Assembly (NCBI GenBank): GCA_040881945.1
Contig: JBBECF010000048.1
Span: forward strand, 1-39,624
DNA length: 39,624 nt
Source of the DNA: JBBECF01 sp040881945
GTDB taxonomy: Bacteria; Pseudomonadota; Alphaproteobacteria; Dongiales; Dongiaceae
Reading direction: 5' to 3'
Under the pieces are notes generated by a model, which was not told the DNA's origin, searched no databases, and was given only the letters and a program-made list of their open reading frames with translations. Below are positions 16,051 through 23,394 of the stretch, one piece after another. Made by a program: the position numbers and the translations under genes. Within the stretch, counting starts at the first letter, position 1. Every line of letters begins with the position of its first letter.

Positions 16051-16940
16051 GTTGCGTACGTCCCCGGCAGAGGTTCCTTGGTGTTGAGGGCGCGGCCGGG
16101 GAAGAGCCGGTTGAGCGACACCTCCTCCGACGCGATGGCGATCAGGGTGTCGTCCTCGTACAGGACCATCGGCTTGGCCGCCAGGCGGTCCTTGGCGAAG
16201 CCGATCTCGTCCTTGGTGGAGACAAGGAACGAGAAGGTGCCGTCGAGGTCGTCGATACAGTCGCGTAGCGCGTCCTTCAGGGTGGCGCCCTGCTCCAGCT
16301 TGTCGGCCAGATAGACGGCGATCAGTTCGCTGTCGTTGTCGGTATGGAACTCGAAATCGCGCCGCTCCAACCGGCGGCGCATCTTCCAGTAGTTGGTGAT
16401 CTGTCCGTTATGGACGATGGCCACGTCGGCGAAGCCGGTTGCCCAGAAGGGGTGCGCCGCCTCCGGCTTGACGTCGGACTCGGTGGCGAGGCGGACATGG
16501 CCGATGCCGTGCGAGCCGTCGAAGCCACTCACGTGATAGAGATCGTCGACGTCGTGCGCCCCGCCGATGTCCTTGATGATTTCGAGGCTGGCGCCGACCG
16601 AAATCAGCTTGGCGGCATCCTCCATCGCGTAGGCGAACTTCTGCAGGTCGCCGCCGAAGCGCACCCGGACGCGGTAGTTGTTACAGATCGTCTCCTCGTC
16701 GATGAGCTCGGCGCCCTGATGGTGGAGCGTAGCCTTGATGTGATGGATGGCCCGCTCCGCCTCCTCGCCCTGCCCAACCAGGAAGCGCAGCACGAGACTG
16801 CCTTCCTCGACAGGGTTGTAGAGCGCGAAGCCGGTCGAATCCGGCCCGCGGTGCTGACAGCCATCCAGCATGTCGATCAGGGCCTTGCCGATATGGCCGC
16901 CCAGCATGCCCTTATAGAGAATCCCGGCGATCCCGCACAT
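15999..16940 (-). CDS. Class II glutamine amidotransferase-domain protein (GlxB-like), module 2
   Basis: 313 residues. Cys2 of MCGIAGILYKGMLGG is the nucleophile. HRGPDSTGFALY, GHVRLATESDV, NGQITNY and DNDSE are intact. It shares with the module-3 amidotransferase an insertion of about 50 residues around LELIKD/LEIIKD that mgsA has in another form, so the two are sister proteins. The ATG at 16940 has an AAGGAGAGG ribosome site. It heads a three-gene operon with the fused GXGXG-FMN protein and the GltD-like fusion. The long overlap with the next gene suggests coupling. Expected role: amide hydrolysis with delivery of ammonia or an amine to the FMN site. Confidence 0.88.
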   Translation of the reverse strand: MCGIAGILYKGMLGGHIGKALIDMLDGCQHRGPDSTGFALYNPVEEGSLVLRFLVGQGEEAERAIHHIKATLHHQGAELIDEETICNNYRVRVRFGGDLQKFAYAMEDAAKLISVGASLEIIKDIGGAHDVDDLYHVSGFDGSHGIGHVRLATESDVKPEAAHPFWATGFADVAIVHNGQITNYWKMRRRLERRDFEFHTDNDSELIAVYLADKLEQGATLKDALRDCIDDLDGTFSFLVSTKDEIGFAKDRLAAKPMVLYEDDTLIAIASEEVSLNRLFPGRALNTKEPLPGTYATWSRSIYPGLPSAGPTS

Positions 16941-17035
16941 GGCACCCTCTCCTTAGGCGGTCTGCCATGACCGCCTCGGCCGCGCGACCGCGGAGCGCAG
17001 GCGTATGGCCCATGTAACCCAGCCTGATAATGCTC

Positions 17036-17069
17036 GGAAAGATTTTTTCCTGCAACGAACTTCGTTGCC
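17036..17069 (-). promoter_or_regulatory. Promoter/operator element of the module-2 operon
   Basis: GGAAAGATTTTTTCCTG (17036-17052) repeats the mgsA-upstream element and is itself an inverted repeat (GGAAA...TTTCC). On the minus strand, a TTGCAG -35-like box starts within this element and a CATTAT -10-like box lies 17 bp further on (about 17029-17034), so a bound regulator would cover the promoter. It lies 96 bp upstream of the amidotransferase ATG. The rest of the 16941-17184 gap shows short GC-rich inverted repeats but no gene that I can support. Confidence 0.6.
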
Positions 17070-17184
17070 GGCCGCCCGCCGGACGGCCGCTCACCTCGTC
17101 CTGAACAAGTTATTGAAAAATATGCGATATCCACCGCTCGGACACGCCAGCGGCCGTCGTGCGACCGTCGGATCGAGGAAGTAC

Positions 17185-17868
17185 TTACGTCTCGCTCTCG
17201 CGCGCGTAGGCGATCACCGAGATGAAGCGGATCGGCAGCTTGCGCAGCTCCTCGGGGCCGTGCGGCGCGTCGGCGTCGAAGAACAGGGAATCGCCGGGGG
17301 TGAGCGTATAGGTCTTGTCGCCGTGGCGGTAGCCGACTTCGCCCTCCAGCATATAGAGGAACTCGACGCCGGCATGCTGAAAGATCGGAAACACGTCCGA
17401 CCGCGCGGTCAGCGTGATCAGGTAGGGCTCGACCGCGATGCTCTTGCGCAGGGTATGGCCGAGGAGCTGGTACTGGTGGCCGGCGCGGGTGCCGCGCCGC
17501 TCGATGGTCAGGCCCTGGCCGGCGCGCACGAAGCTGGCGTCCCGCTCCTCCTCGAACTTGCGGAAGAAGGCGGTGACCGGGACCTGTAGCGCCCGCGACA
17601 GCGCCTGGAGCGTGGCCAGCGACGGCGAGGTCATGCCGTTCTCGATCTTGGACAACATGCCGGCGGACAGGCTCGCGAGCCGGGCCAATTCCGCCACGGT
17701 CATGTCGAGCTTGCGGCGGAATTCGCGGACCTCGCGGCCGATAGCCCCTTCGAGCTGCCCATCGCGCGGGCCGGCGAGGCCATGCGGGTCCTGGAAGGCG
17801 ACCTGCTCCTTGGACGTCCGGCCCTTCCGGCCCGCGGCGGCGCGCCGCTTCGCGGTCGGCTCAGCCAT
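17185..17868 (-). CDS. XRE-family regulator with C-terminal cupin domain
   Basis: 227 residues. After a basic tail (KRRAAAGRKGRTSK) comes a helix-turn-helix at about 48-105 (LARLASLSAGMLSKIENGMT), then a cupin sensor domain at about 150-222 with HAGVEFLYMLEGEVGYRHGD and GDSLFFDADAPHGPEEL. This is the PuuR/SutR-like architecture, whose members sense small amines or amino acids. The ATG at 17868 overlaps the end of mgdD by 8 bp, so it is the last gene of the amt-mgd operon and could give feedback on it. It is the probable ligand of the paired GGAAA-N7-TTTCC elements upstream of the mgsA and module-2 operons. Confidence 0.9.
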   Translation of the reverse strand: MAEPTAKRRAAAGRKGRTSKEQVAFQDPHGLAGPRDGQLEGAIGREVREFRRKLDMTVAELARLASLSAGMLSKIENGMTSPSLATLQALSRALQVPVTAFFRKFEEERDASFVRAGQGLTIERRGTRAGHQYQLLGHTLRKSIAVEPYLITLTARSDVFPIFQHAGVEFLYMLEGEVGYRHGDKTYTLTPGDSLFFDADAPHGPEELRKLPIRFISVIAYARESET

Positions 17869-18598
17869 CGCCCGCGAGGCGGCGCAGCGCCGCCAGTCCG
17901 ACCGGCGCGCCGGCGAATTCCGCCATGGCGTCGGCGACGCAGCCCCACAGATACGCCGCCGAGGCGCTGTCGGCGAGCAGGTAGAACGCCGGGACGGCGC
18001 CCAGGTCGCGACGGATGACGATGCCGCTCATCTTGGCGATCGAGGTCTGCGCGATCGCGCCCTCGGCGAACTTGGCCGGCCGCAGGTCGACGCCGCAGAG
18101 CTTGGCGAACATCGCCGGCGCGTGCCGGCCGGTCACGGCGAACCAGGCGTGGCTGTCGGCGCGCGGCACCGGATAGCCGATCGGCTGGCGCGGCGTCTCG
18201 GTGCCCCAGGCCCATGCCTTGTCGAGCCGCCCGACCAGCGCGCCGGTCCCGGCGAGCCCGTCGAGCAGCAGCACCTCGGTCGGCGCCAGGCGAGCGGCGA
18301 GTTCCTCGCCCGGTTGCGCGTAGGCGCGGTTGCTGTCGGGGCCGATTTCGACGCCCTGCCCGACCAGCCATTCGACCGCGCCCGCGCCCTTGAACCCGGT
18401 GCGCGGCAGCGGCGACAGGTCGGCGAGGCCGAGGACGCGGGCCTGTTCGATCTCGGCTTCGACCGTCCGCCCGAAACCGATCGCCACGGCGGCGTCGCCG
18501 AGCGCCGCGAACTCGGCCCCGGCCGCCTGCAGGACGCGGTAGACGAAGCTGCGGCGCGGCAGGGCGTCGGGGCGGACGGAGGTTTCGAGCGCAGCCAT
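17861..18598 (-). CDS. mgdD: N-methylglutamate dehydrogenase subunit D (sarcosine oxidase gamma family)
   Basis: 245 residues of the SoxG family, the small gamma subunit with a GcvT-like fold that packs against the alpha subunit. It is divergent and lacks a named catalytic motif; recognisable stretches are GAIAQTSIAKMSGIVIRRD and PAFYLLADSASAAYLWGCVADAM. It begins at the ATG at 18598, 5 bp after the mgdC stop, in the order B-D-A-G usual for heterotetrameric sarcosine oxidase and NMG dehydrogenase. The assignment relies largely on this position and on the C-terminal gamma-family pattern. Confidence 0.85.
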   Translation of the reverse strand: MAALETSVRPDALPRRSFVYRVLQAAGAEFAALGDAAVAIGFGRTVEAEIEQARVLGLADLSPLPRTGFKGAGAVEWLVGQGVEIGPDSNRAYAQPGEELAARLAPTEVLLLDGLAGTGALVGRLDKAWAWGTETPRQPIGYPVPRADSHAWFAVTGRHAPAMFAKLCGVDLRPAKFAEGAIAQTSIAKMSGIVIRRDLGAVPAFYLLADSASAAYLWGCVADAMAEFAGAPVGLAALRRLAGDG

Positions 18599-18603
18599 GG
18601 GGG

Positions 18604-21516
18604 CTACATCTCCTGGCGCTGGTTCTGCGGATCGTAGAACGGGATCGGCACGACCCGCCCGCGGAGGATGCGGCCGCCCGCGACCTTGATGTCGAAGGTC
18701 CTGTCCGGCTCTGCCTGATCGGGCGCCACGTAGGCGAGGCCGATCGTCCTGTCGAGCGACGGCGAGCGGACGGCCGAGGTGACGCGGCCGACGATCTCCG
18801 CCCCGCGCAGCACGAGATGGCATTCCTCGGGCACCGGCGCGTCCGCGTCGTCGATCGTGAAGCCGACCAGCTTGCGGGTCAGCGGCCGCGCCGCCTGGAT
18901 CTCGATCGACCGGCCGCCGATGAAGAACGGCTTGGCGCGGGCGATCGCCCAGGCCATGTCGGCCTCGTAGGGGTGAGTCAGGCCGTCGCTGTCCTGGCCG
19001 ATGATGATGTGCCCCTTTTCGAGCCGCAGCACGCGCTGGGCCTCGACCCCGAAGGGGCGGATACCGGCGGCCCGGCCGGCCTCCATCAGCGCGTCCCACA
19101 GGGCCTCGCCCCGGCTCGCCGGGACGTGGATCTCGTAGCCGAGCTCGCCAACGAAGCCGACCCGCAGCAGCCGCGCCGGTATCCCCGCGACGGTCCCGGT
19201 GCGCACGCCCATATAGGGGAACGCCGCGGCCGACAGGTCCGGGTCGTCGCACAGTTGGCCCAGCACCTCACGCGAGCGCGGGCCGGCGATGTTGACGCCG
19301 GCATAGGCGGCGGTGACATTGGCCACGTCCACGTCGAGCCGCCACTGCGCGTTCCAGAACAGCATCTGCCGGTACACCGCATCGACGCCGCCGGTGGTCG
19401 CGGTGACGTAGAAATGCTCCTCGTGCAGGCGGCAGGCGACGCCGTCATCGACGATGGCGCCGGCCTGTTCCGTCATCAGCACGTAGCGCGACCGGCCAAC
19501 CGGCTGCTTGACGTAGGCGAAAGTGTACATCCGGTTGAGGAACTCGGCGGCGTCCGGGCCGCGGACGTCGAGCCCGCCCAGCGTCGAGACGTCGATCAGC
19601 CCGACGTTGCGGCGGACGTTCAGCACCTCCTCGCGGATCGCCGCCGCGCGCGCGTCCGGCCGGCCGTAATAGGCGGGCCGGTACCACAGCCCCGCCACCA
19701 TCATCCTGGCGCCGGCCGCCAGGTGGCGGTGGTGCATGGCGGTATGGCGCTCCGGCGAGAAGATGCGGCCGGCGAGGTGGCCGAACTTCTCCGGCCGGTA
19801 GGGCGGGCGCTGGGTGGTGACGTGCATCGTCGCCGAGTCGCGGCCGGTCTCGCGCGCCGCGATGCGCGCCGCCGCGACGGCCGAGTGGCGGCCCTGGGAC
19901 GGGCCCATGGCGACGGTCGAATAGCGCTTCAGCAGCTCGATGTCGTCGTAGCCGTCGGCGATTCCGTTGACCAGATCGGCGACCTGGAGGTCCTCGTCGA
20001 AATCGACGAAGTCCTTGCCGTCGGGATGCGGGAAGATCGGCCAGGGATGCGTCTGGCCCTCGGCCCCCTTGGCGCCGGGCGCGGGCGGCGGCGGTCCCGA
20101 AAAGCCGGCGTCGGCCGCCGCCGCCCAGCCGGCGCGGCGGCCCTCGGCGAGCACCGCGTCGAGGTCGTAGGCGCCGTTGACCGAGCCGGCGGCGAAGACA
20201 TGGGCCGGCAGGGCGCTCGGCGCGAACATGTGCGCCGCGGCGTCGTAGGCGAAGCCGGCGCCGGCATGGTGCAGCAACTGCCCGGCCGGGCTGTAGCCGA
20301 CCGTCATACAGAGGAGGTCGCAGGCAATGGTCTCCCCCGGCGGTCCGAGCCGCCCCTCGCCCAGTACCGCCGCGACCCTGACGCCGGCGACGTGCCGCTT
20401 GCCCGGCCCCGGCAGCGCCACCGCGACCGCATGGCCGGCAAGCACCGCGATGCCGCGCGCGATCACGGCACCAGCCTGGGCCAAAGGCGGCGGCGCCGCG
20501 CGCAGATCGACCACCGCCGCCACCGCGACGCCCGCCTCGGCCAGGTCGAGCGCGAGGCCGTAGCCGTCGGCGTTTGCGGTCAACACCACGGCGCGGCGGC
20601 CCGGGCGCACGCCGTAGAGGCGGATCAGCCGTTGCGCCGCCGAGCCGAGCATGATTCCGGGCAGGTCGTTGTTGCGGAACACCGCCGGCTGCTCGATCGA
20701 GCCGGTCGCCACGACGCTCGCCTTGGCCCGCATCTTGTAGAGCCGGTTGCCGGCGATCACCGGCAGCCAATTGTCGGCGAACCAGCCGGTGCAGGTGGCG
20801 TCCGTCAGCACGCGGATGTTGGCGGCCGCCGCCACCGCCGACGTCAGCTCGGCGGCGAGTCCCGCGCCGCGCGCCCCCTCGGCGTCGAACCGCGCATAGC
20901 CGAGCGAGCCGCCGAGCCGCGGAGTCTCGTCGACCAGCACGACCTCGGCGCCGGCCGCGGCCGCCTGCAGCGCCGCCGTCAGCCCGGCCGGGCCGGCGCC
21001 GATCACCGCCACGTCGGCGAACAAATACTGCTTGTCGTAATAGCGGTGATGCGCCTTCGGGTCGACGCGGCCGAGGCCGGCCCGGCTGCGCACGATCGGT
21101 TCCCAGAATCGCCAGGCCCCCTTCGGCTTGTAGAACGCCTTGTAGTAGAAGCCGACCGGCATGAAGCGCGCGAACGGCTCGATCAGGTTGCCCCAGTCGC
21201 GCTCGAGGCTGCCGTCGTAGTTGACGGCGCGCACCGCGAGCCCGTCGTCGATCGCGCGGCGGTCGGCCAGGACCGTCGGGGCGTCGCCGACCTGCACGAT
21301 CGTGTTGCCGTCCTGGCCGGCCATGGTCAGCACGCCGCGCGGCCGGTGATACTTGAACGAGCGCGACAGCAGCCACACATCGTTCGCCGCCAGCGCGCTG
21401 GCGACGGTGTCGCCGGCGAAGCCCGGGTACGGCCGCCCCTGGAAGCTGAACGAGACCGGCCGGCCGCGGTCGACGAGCCGCCCGGCGGGCGCCGGCAGCC
21501 GGTTGACGCCGCTCAT
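18604..21516 (-). CDS. mgdC: N-methylglutamate dehydrogenase subunit C (sarcosine oxidase alpha family)
   Basis: 970 residues, typical for SoxA-type subunits. The order is an N-terminal 2Fe-2S-like fold (FSFQGRPYPGFAGDTVASAL), the conserved SRSFKYHRPRGVLTMAGQ, an NAD/FAD Rossmann domain (VAVIGAGPAGLTAALQAAAA, about 170), a second nucleotide region (PGRRAVVLTANADGYGLALDL), and a C-terminal GcvT-like aminomethyltransferase half (about 580-970) with NVRRNVGLIDVSTLGGLDVRG and FVGELGYEIHVPA for THF binding. It would pass the methyl carbon of N-methylglutamate to THF as methylene-THF while the beta subunit oxidises the substrate. The ATG at 21516 overlaps the mgdB stop (ATGA). Confidence 0.93.
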   Translation of the reverse strand: MSGVNRLPAPAGRLVDRGRPVSFSFQGRPYPGFAGDTVASALAANDVWLLSRSFKYHRPRGVLTMAGQDGNTIVQVGDAPTVLADRRAIDDGLAVRAVNYDGSLERDWGNLIEPFARFMPVGFYYKAFYKPKGAWRFWEPIVRSRAGLGRVDPKAHHRYYDKQYLFADVAVIGAGPAGLTAALQAAAAGAEVVLVDETPRLGGSLGYARFDAEGARGAGLAAELTSAVAAAANIRVLTDATCTGWFADNWLPVIAGNRLYKMRAKASVVATGSIEQPAVFRNNDLPGIMLGSAAQRLIRLYGVRPGRRAVVLTANADGYGLALDLAEAGVAVAAVVDLRAAPPPLAQAGAVIARGIAVLAGHAVAVALPGPGKRHVAGVRVAAVLGEGRLGPPGETIACDLLCMTVGYSPAGQLLHHAGAGFAYDAAAHMFAPSALPAHVFAAGSVNGAYDLDAVLAEGRRAGWAAAADAGFSGPPPPAPGAKGAEGQTHPWPIFPHPDGKDFVDFDEDLQVADLVNGIADGYDDIELLKRYSTVAMGPSQGRHSAVAAARIAARETGRDSATMHVTTQRPPYRPEKFGHLAGRIFSPERHTAMHHRHLAAGARMMVAGLWYRPAYYGRPDARAAAIREEVLNVRRNVGLIDVSTLGGLDVRGPDAAEFLNRMYTFAYVKQPVGRSRYVLMTEQAGAIVDDGVACRLHEEHFYVTATTGGVDAVYRQMLFWNAQWRLDVDVANVTAAYAGVNIAGPRSREVLGQLCDDPDLSAAAFPYMGVRTGTVAGIPARLLRVGFVGELGYEIHVPASRGEALWDALMEAGRAAGIRPFGVEAQRVLRLEKGHIIIGQDSDGLTHPYEADMAWAIARAKPFFIGGRSIEIQAARPLTRKLVGFTIDDADAPVPEECHLVLRGAEIVGRVTSAVRSPSLDRTIGLAYVAPDQAEPDRTFDIKVAGGRILRGRVVPIPFYDPQNQRQEM

Positions 21517-21827
21517 CGACGTTCCTTTTCGTCCGCGCCGGCCGGGCGCGGTGCGAAGGCGACGCGCGTCCGGAACAGCTCGGCGGCGCGATAGGTGCGG
21601 AGAATCTCGTCGGTCACGGTGTCGCGTTCGGCGATGAACCAGAACGACGTCGGCACGTGGCACCACCATTCGCGCACGCGGCCGGCCCTGTTGTTCTCGA
21701 GGAACACGTAGTCCGCCCAGTCGCGCGCCGAACAACGGTTCGGGTCGGGCATCGCCTTGACCTCGCCGCCCCAGACGAATTCGGAGATGTTGCGCGGCCC
21801 GTTGAGCGGGCAATTCATGATCTTCAT
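21513..21827 (-). CDS. mgdB: N-methylglutamate dehydrogenase subunit B (sarcosine oxidase delta family)
   Basis: 104 residues of the SoxD family. SoxD proteins bind zinc with a CPxC pair near the N-terminus and His/Cys later. Here the first pair reads NCPLNGPR, so the second Cys is absent, while REWWCH keeps a Cys-His further on. ARDWADYVFLENNRAG and FWFIAERDTVTDEILRTYR are the family core. This loss fits the NMG/dimethylglycine-type branch more than true sarcosine oxidase, as far as I recall the family. The start at 21827 (MKIMNC) has GGAAA upstream; ATG 21818 is possible. A palindromic repeat separates it from mgdA. Confidence 0.85.
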   Translation of the reverse strand: MKIMNCPLNGPRNISEFVWGGEVKAMPDPNRCSARDWADYVFLENNRAGRVREWWCHVPTSFWFIAERDTVTDEILRTYRAAELFRTRVAFAPRPAGADEKERR

Positions 21828-21882
21828 TGCAGCATTTCCGTGCGCTGTCGTAGCGGTTCCGACATCATCGTACCCCCCGCGA

Positions 21883-21960
21883 TTGTCATGCTCGGCCTTG
21901 AGCCGGGCATCCATCGTGCCGTTGCACCATGGATCGCCGGGTCAAGCCCGGCGATGACAG
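21883..21960. repeat. Dispersed palindromic intergenic repeat, copy 2
   Basis: 78 bp, from TTGTCATGCTCGGCCTTGAG to GTCAAGCCCGGCGATGACAG, the same element as at 1903-1980 with a differing loop. It lies between mgdA and mgdB inside the operon, where it would form a strong hairpin in the mRNA and could tune the ratio of MgdA to the other subunits. Confidence 0.8.
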
Positions 21961-21998
21961 CCGTACCAAAAGCGGAATCAATCGTGTGTTTCATATTC

Positions 21999-23049
21999 CT
22001 AATGCCCGACCGACGCCGCGCCCTTTTCACCGACCTGGGCGAATTCGGCGAAGCGCTCGAGGCGGAACGGCGCGATCATGTCGGGAACCGCGCCGGTCGC
22101 CACCGTCTCGGCCATGCGCTTGCCGCAGACCGGCGTGGCCTTGAAGCCCCAGGTGCCCCAGCCGGCGTCGATAAAGTAGTCCACGACCGGCGTCAGCCCC
22201 ATCACCGGGCTGAAATCCGGCGTCATGTCGGCCATCCCGGCCCATTGCCGCATCACCTCGACCTCGCCGAGAAACGGGAACAACTCGATCATGTCGGCGA
22301 GCAGCGATTCCTTGAAATCGAGGGTCGAGCGCGTCGAATAGAGCGCGTAGGGGTCGGTCGACCCGCCCATCACCAGCTCGCCGCGCGCCGACTGCGAGAC
22401 ATAGACGTGCAGGCTGCCGGAGACGACGACCTGGTCGAGGAACGGTTTCACCGGCACCGAGACGCAGGCCTGCAGCGGGATGGTGCGGATCGGCAGGCGG
22501 AAGCCGGCGAGCNNNNNNNNNNNNNNNNNNNNNNNNNNNNNNNNNNNNNNNNNNNNNNNNNNNNNNNNNNNNNNNNNNNNNNNNNNNNNNNNNNNNNNNN
22601 NNNNNNNNNNNNTAGATGAGTTCGGAGTCGACGCCGAGATGCTTGTTGACCTCGGCGCGCCAGCGGCTGGTGCGCAGCGCGGCGTCCGTATGGGCCAAGG
22701 TGAAGTGGCCGCGGGTCGAGTAAAGGATGTTGAAATCGAGCTCGCTGCTGAGATCGCGGAAGAGCCGAACCGATTCCTCGTAAAAGCGCACGCCTTCGGG
22801 CGTCAGATAGTTGGAGCGGATGATCGCCGTATTGCGCGCCGTGTTGCCGCCGGCCAGATAGCCCTTGTCGAGCACCGCGACATCGGTGATCCCGTAATCG
22901 CGGGCGAGATAGTAGGCGGCGGCCAGGCCGTGGCCGCCGGCCCCGATGATGACGACGTCGTACTTGCGCCGCAGGTCGCGCGCCGGCGGGAACTGCCGGC
23001 GGGCCGGATACCTGCGCCGAAGCCCGTATTTCAGCAACCCGAAAGGCAT
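21999..23049 (-). CDS. mgdA: N-methylglutamate dehydrogenase subunit A (sarcosine oxidase beta family), split by an assembly gap
   Basis: FAD-dependent oxidoreductase of the SoxB/DAO family. The N-terminal 145 residues read at 23049-22613 contain the FAD fold VVIIGAGGHGLAAAYYLARD and GNTARNTAIIRSNYLTPEG. The C-terminal 171 residues (22512-21999) start at LAGFRLPIRTIPLQACVSVP and include GWGTWGFKATPVCGKRMAETV. The two halves are in different frames across the 100-N gap, so the gap length is nominal. SoxB proteins are about 415 residues, which implies roughly 300 bp missing and no true frameshift. It oxidises N-methylglutamate. The ATG at 23049 has only a weak GAGCGA ribosome site, and a strong hairpin lies just upstream. 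Confidence 0.9.
22513..22612. other. Assembly gap (100 N) inside mgdA
   Basis: Exactly 100 N, a conventional placeholder. The reading frame of mgdA does not continue across it and the expected protein length suggests that about 300 bp are really missing. Confidence 0.95.
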
Positions 23050-23086
23050 GAGTCGCTCAGCGCCATGTGGATGCCGGAGGAGAGAG

Positions 23087-23123
23087 GCGGCGGGCTTCGG
23101 GAGAAATATCCGAAGCCCGCCGC
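23087..23123. terminator. 14-bp perfect hairpin between the 77-aa gene and mgdA
   Basis: GCGGCGGGCTTCGG at 23087-23100 pairs perfectly with CCGAAGCCCGCCGC at 23110-23123 around the loop GAGAAATAT. It lies in the 93-bp gap before mgdA. No T-run follows on the minus strand. It may be a partial terminator, an attenuator or a processing/stability element that sets amt expression apart from mgd expression. Confidence 0.6.
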
Positions 23124-23142
23124 GCTGCCCTAGGCCGGAAGG

Positions 23143-23376
23143 CTACATCGGGCGAAGAATCCGCTCGCCCTTCAGCGCCTTGCTCATGTTGTCGCCCTGC
23201 TTCAGGATCTTCAGATCGTCCTCGAAGTTACTGTTCTCCAATCGAAACTGCCAGATATGCCAGACGATCCATGTCGCGAAGCCGATGACGACCATCAGGA
23301 CCTCCGAGCCCGGGAACGGGTACATTGGACCGATGGTCAGGAGGTCGACGTTCCAGGTTTCGATTCCAGTAGACAT
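23143..23376 (-). CDS. Small single-pass membrane protein between amt and mgdA
   Basis: 77 residues, not recognised as a named family. One hydrophobic segment (about residues 24-44, SEVLMVVIGFATWIVWHIWQ) is followed by a charged cytoplasmic-like tail (RLENSNFEDDLKILKQGD). Translation is well supported: an AAAAGGAG ribosome site precedes the ATG at 23376, which starts 18 bp after the amt stop, and the gene is on the same strand as amt and mgd. Position suggests an accessory of the ammonium/methylammonium transporter or a membrane anchor for a pathway enzyme. Neither is proven. The trio of Trp residues in the membrane segment (IVWHIW) is unusual. Confidence 0.75.
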   Translation of the reverse strand: MSTGIETWNVDLLTIGPMYPFPGSEVLMVVIGFATWIVWHIWQFRLENSNFEDDLKILKQGDNMSKALKGERILRPM

Positions 23377-23394
23377 TGCTTGTCGCTCCTTTTC

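Noticed and set aside
18817..21594. A 925-residue open frame opposite mgdC
   Set aside because: Mirror frame of a well-conserved SoxA-type gene, with no recognisable protein features.
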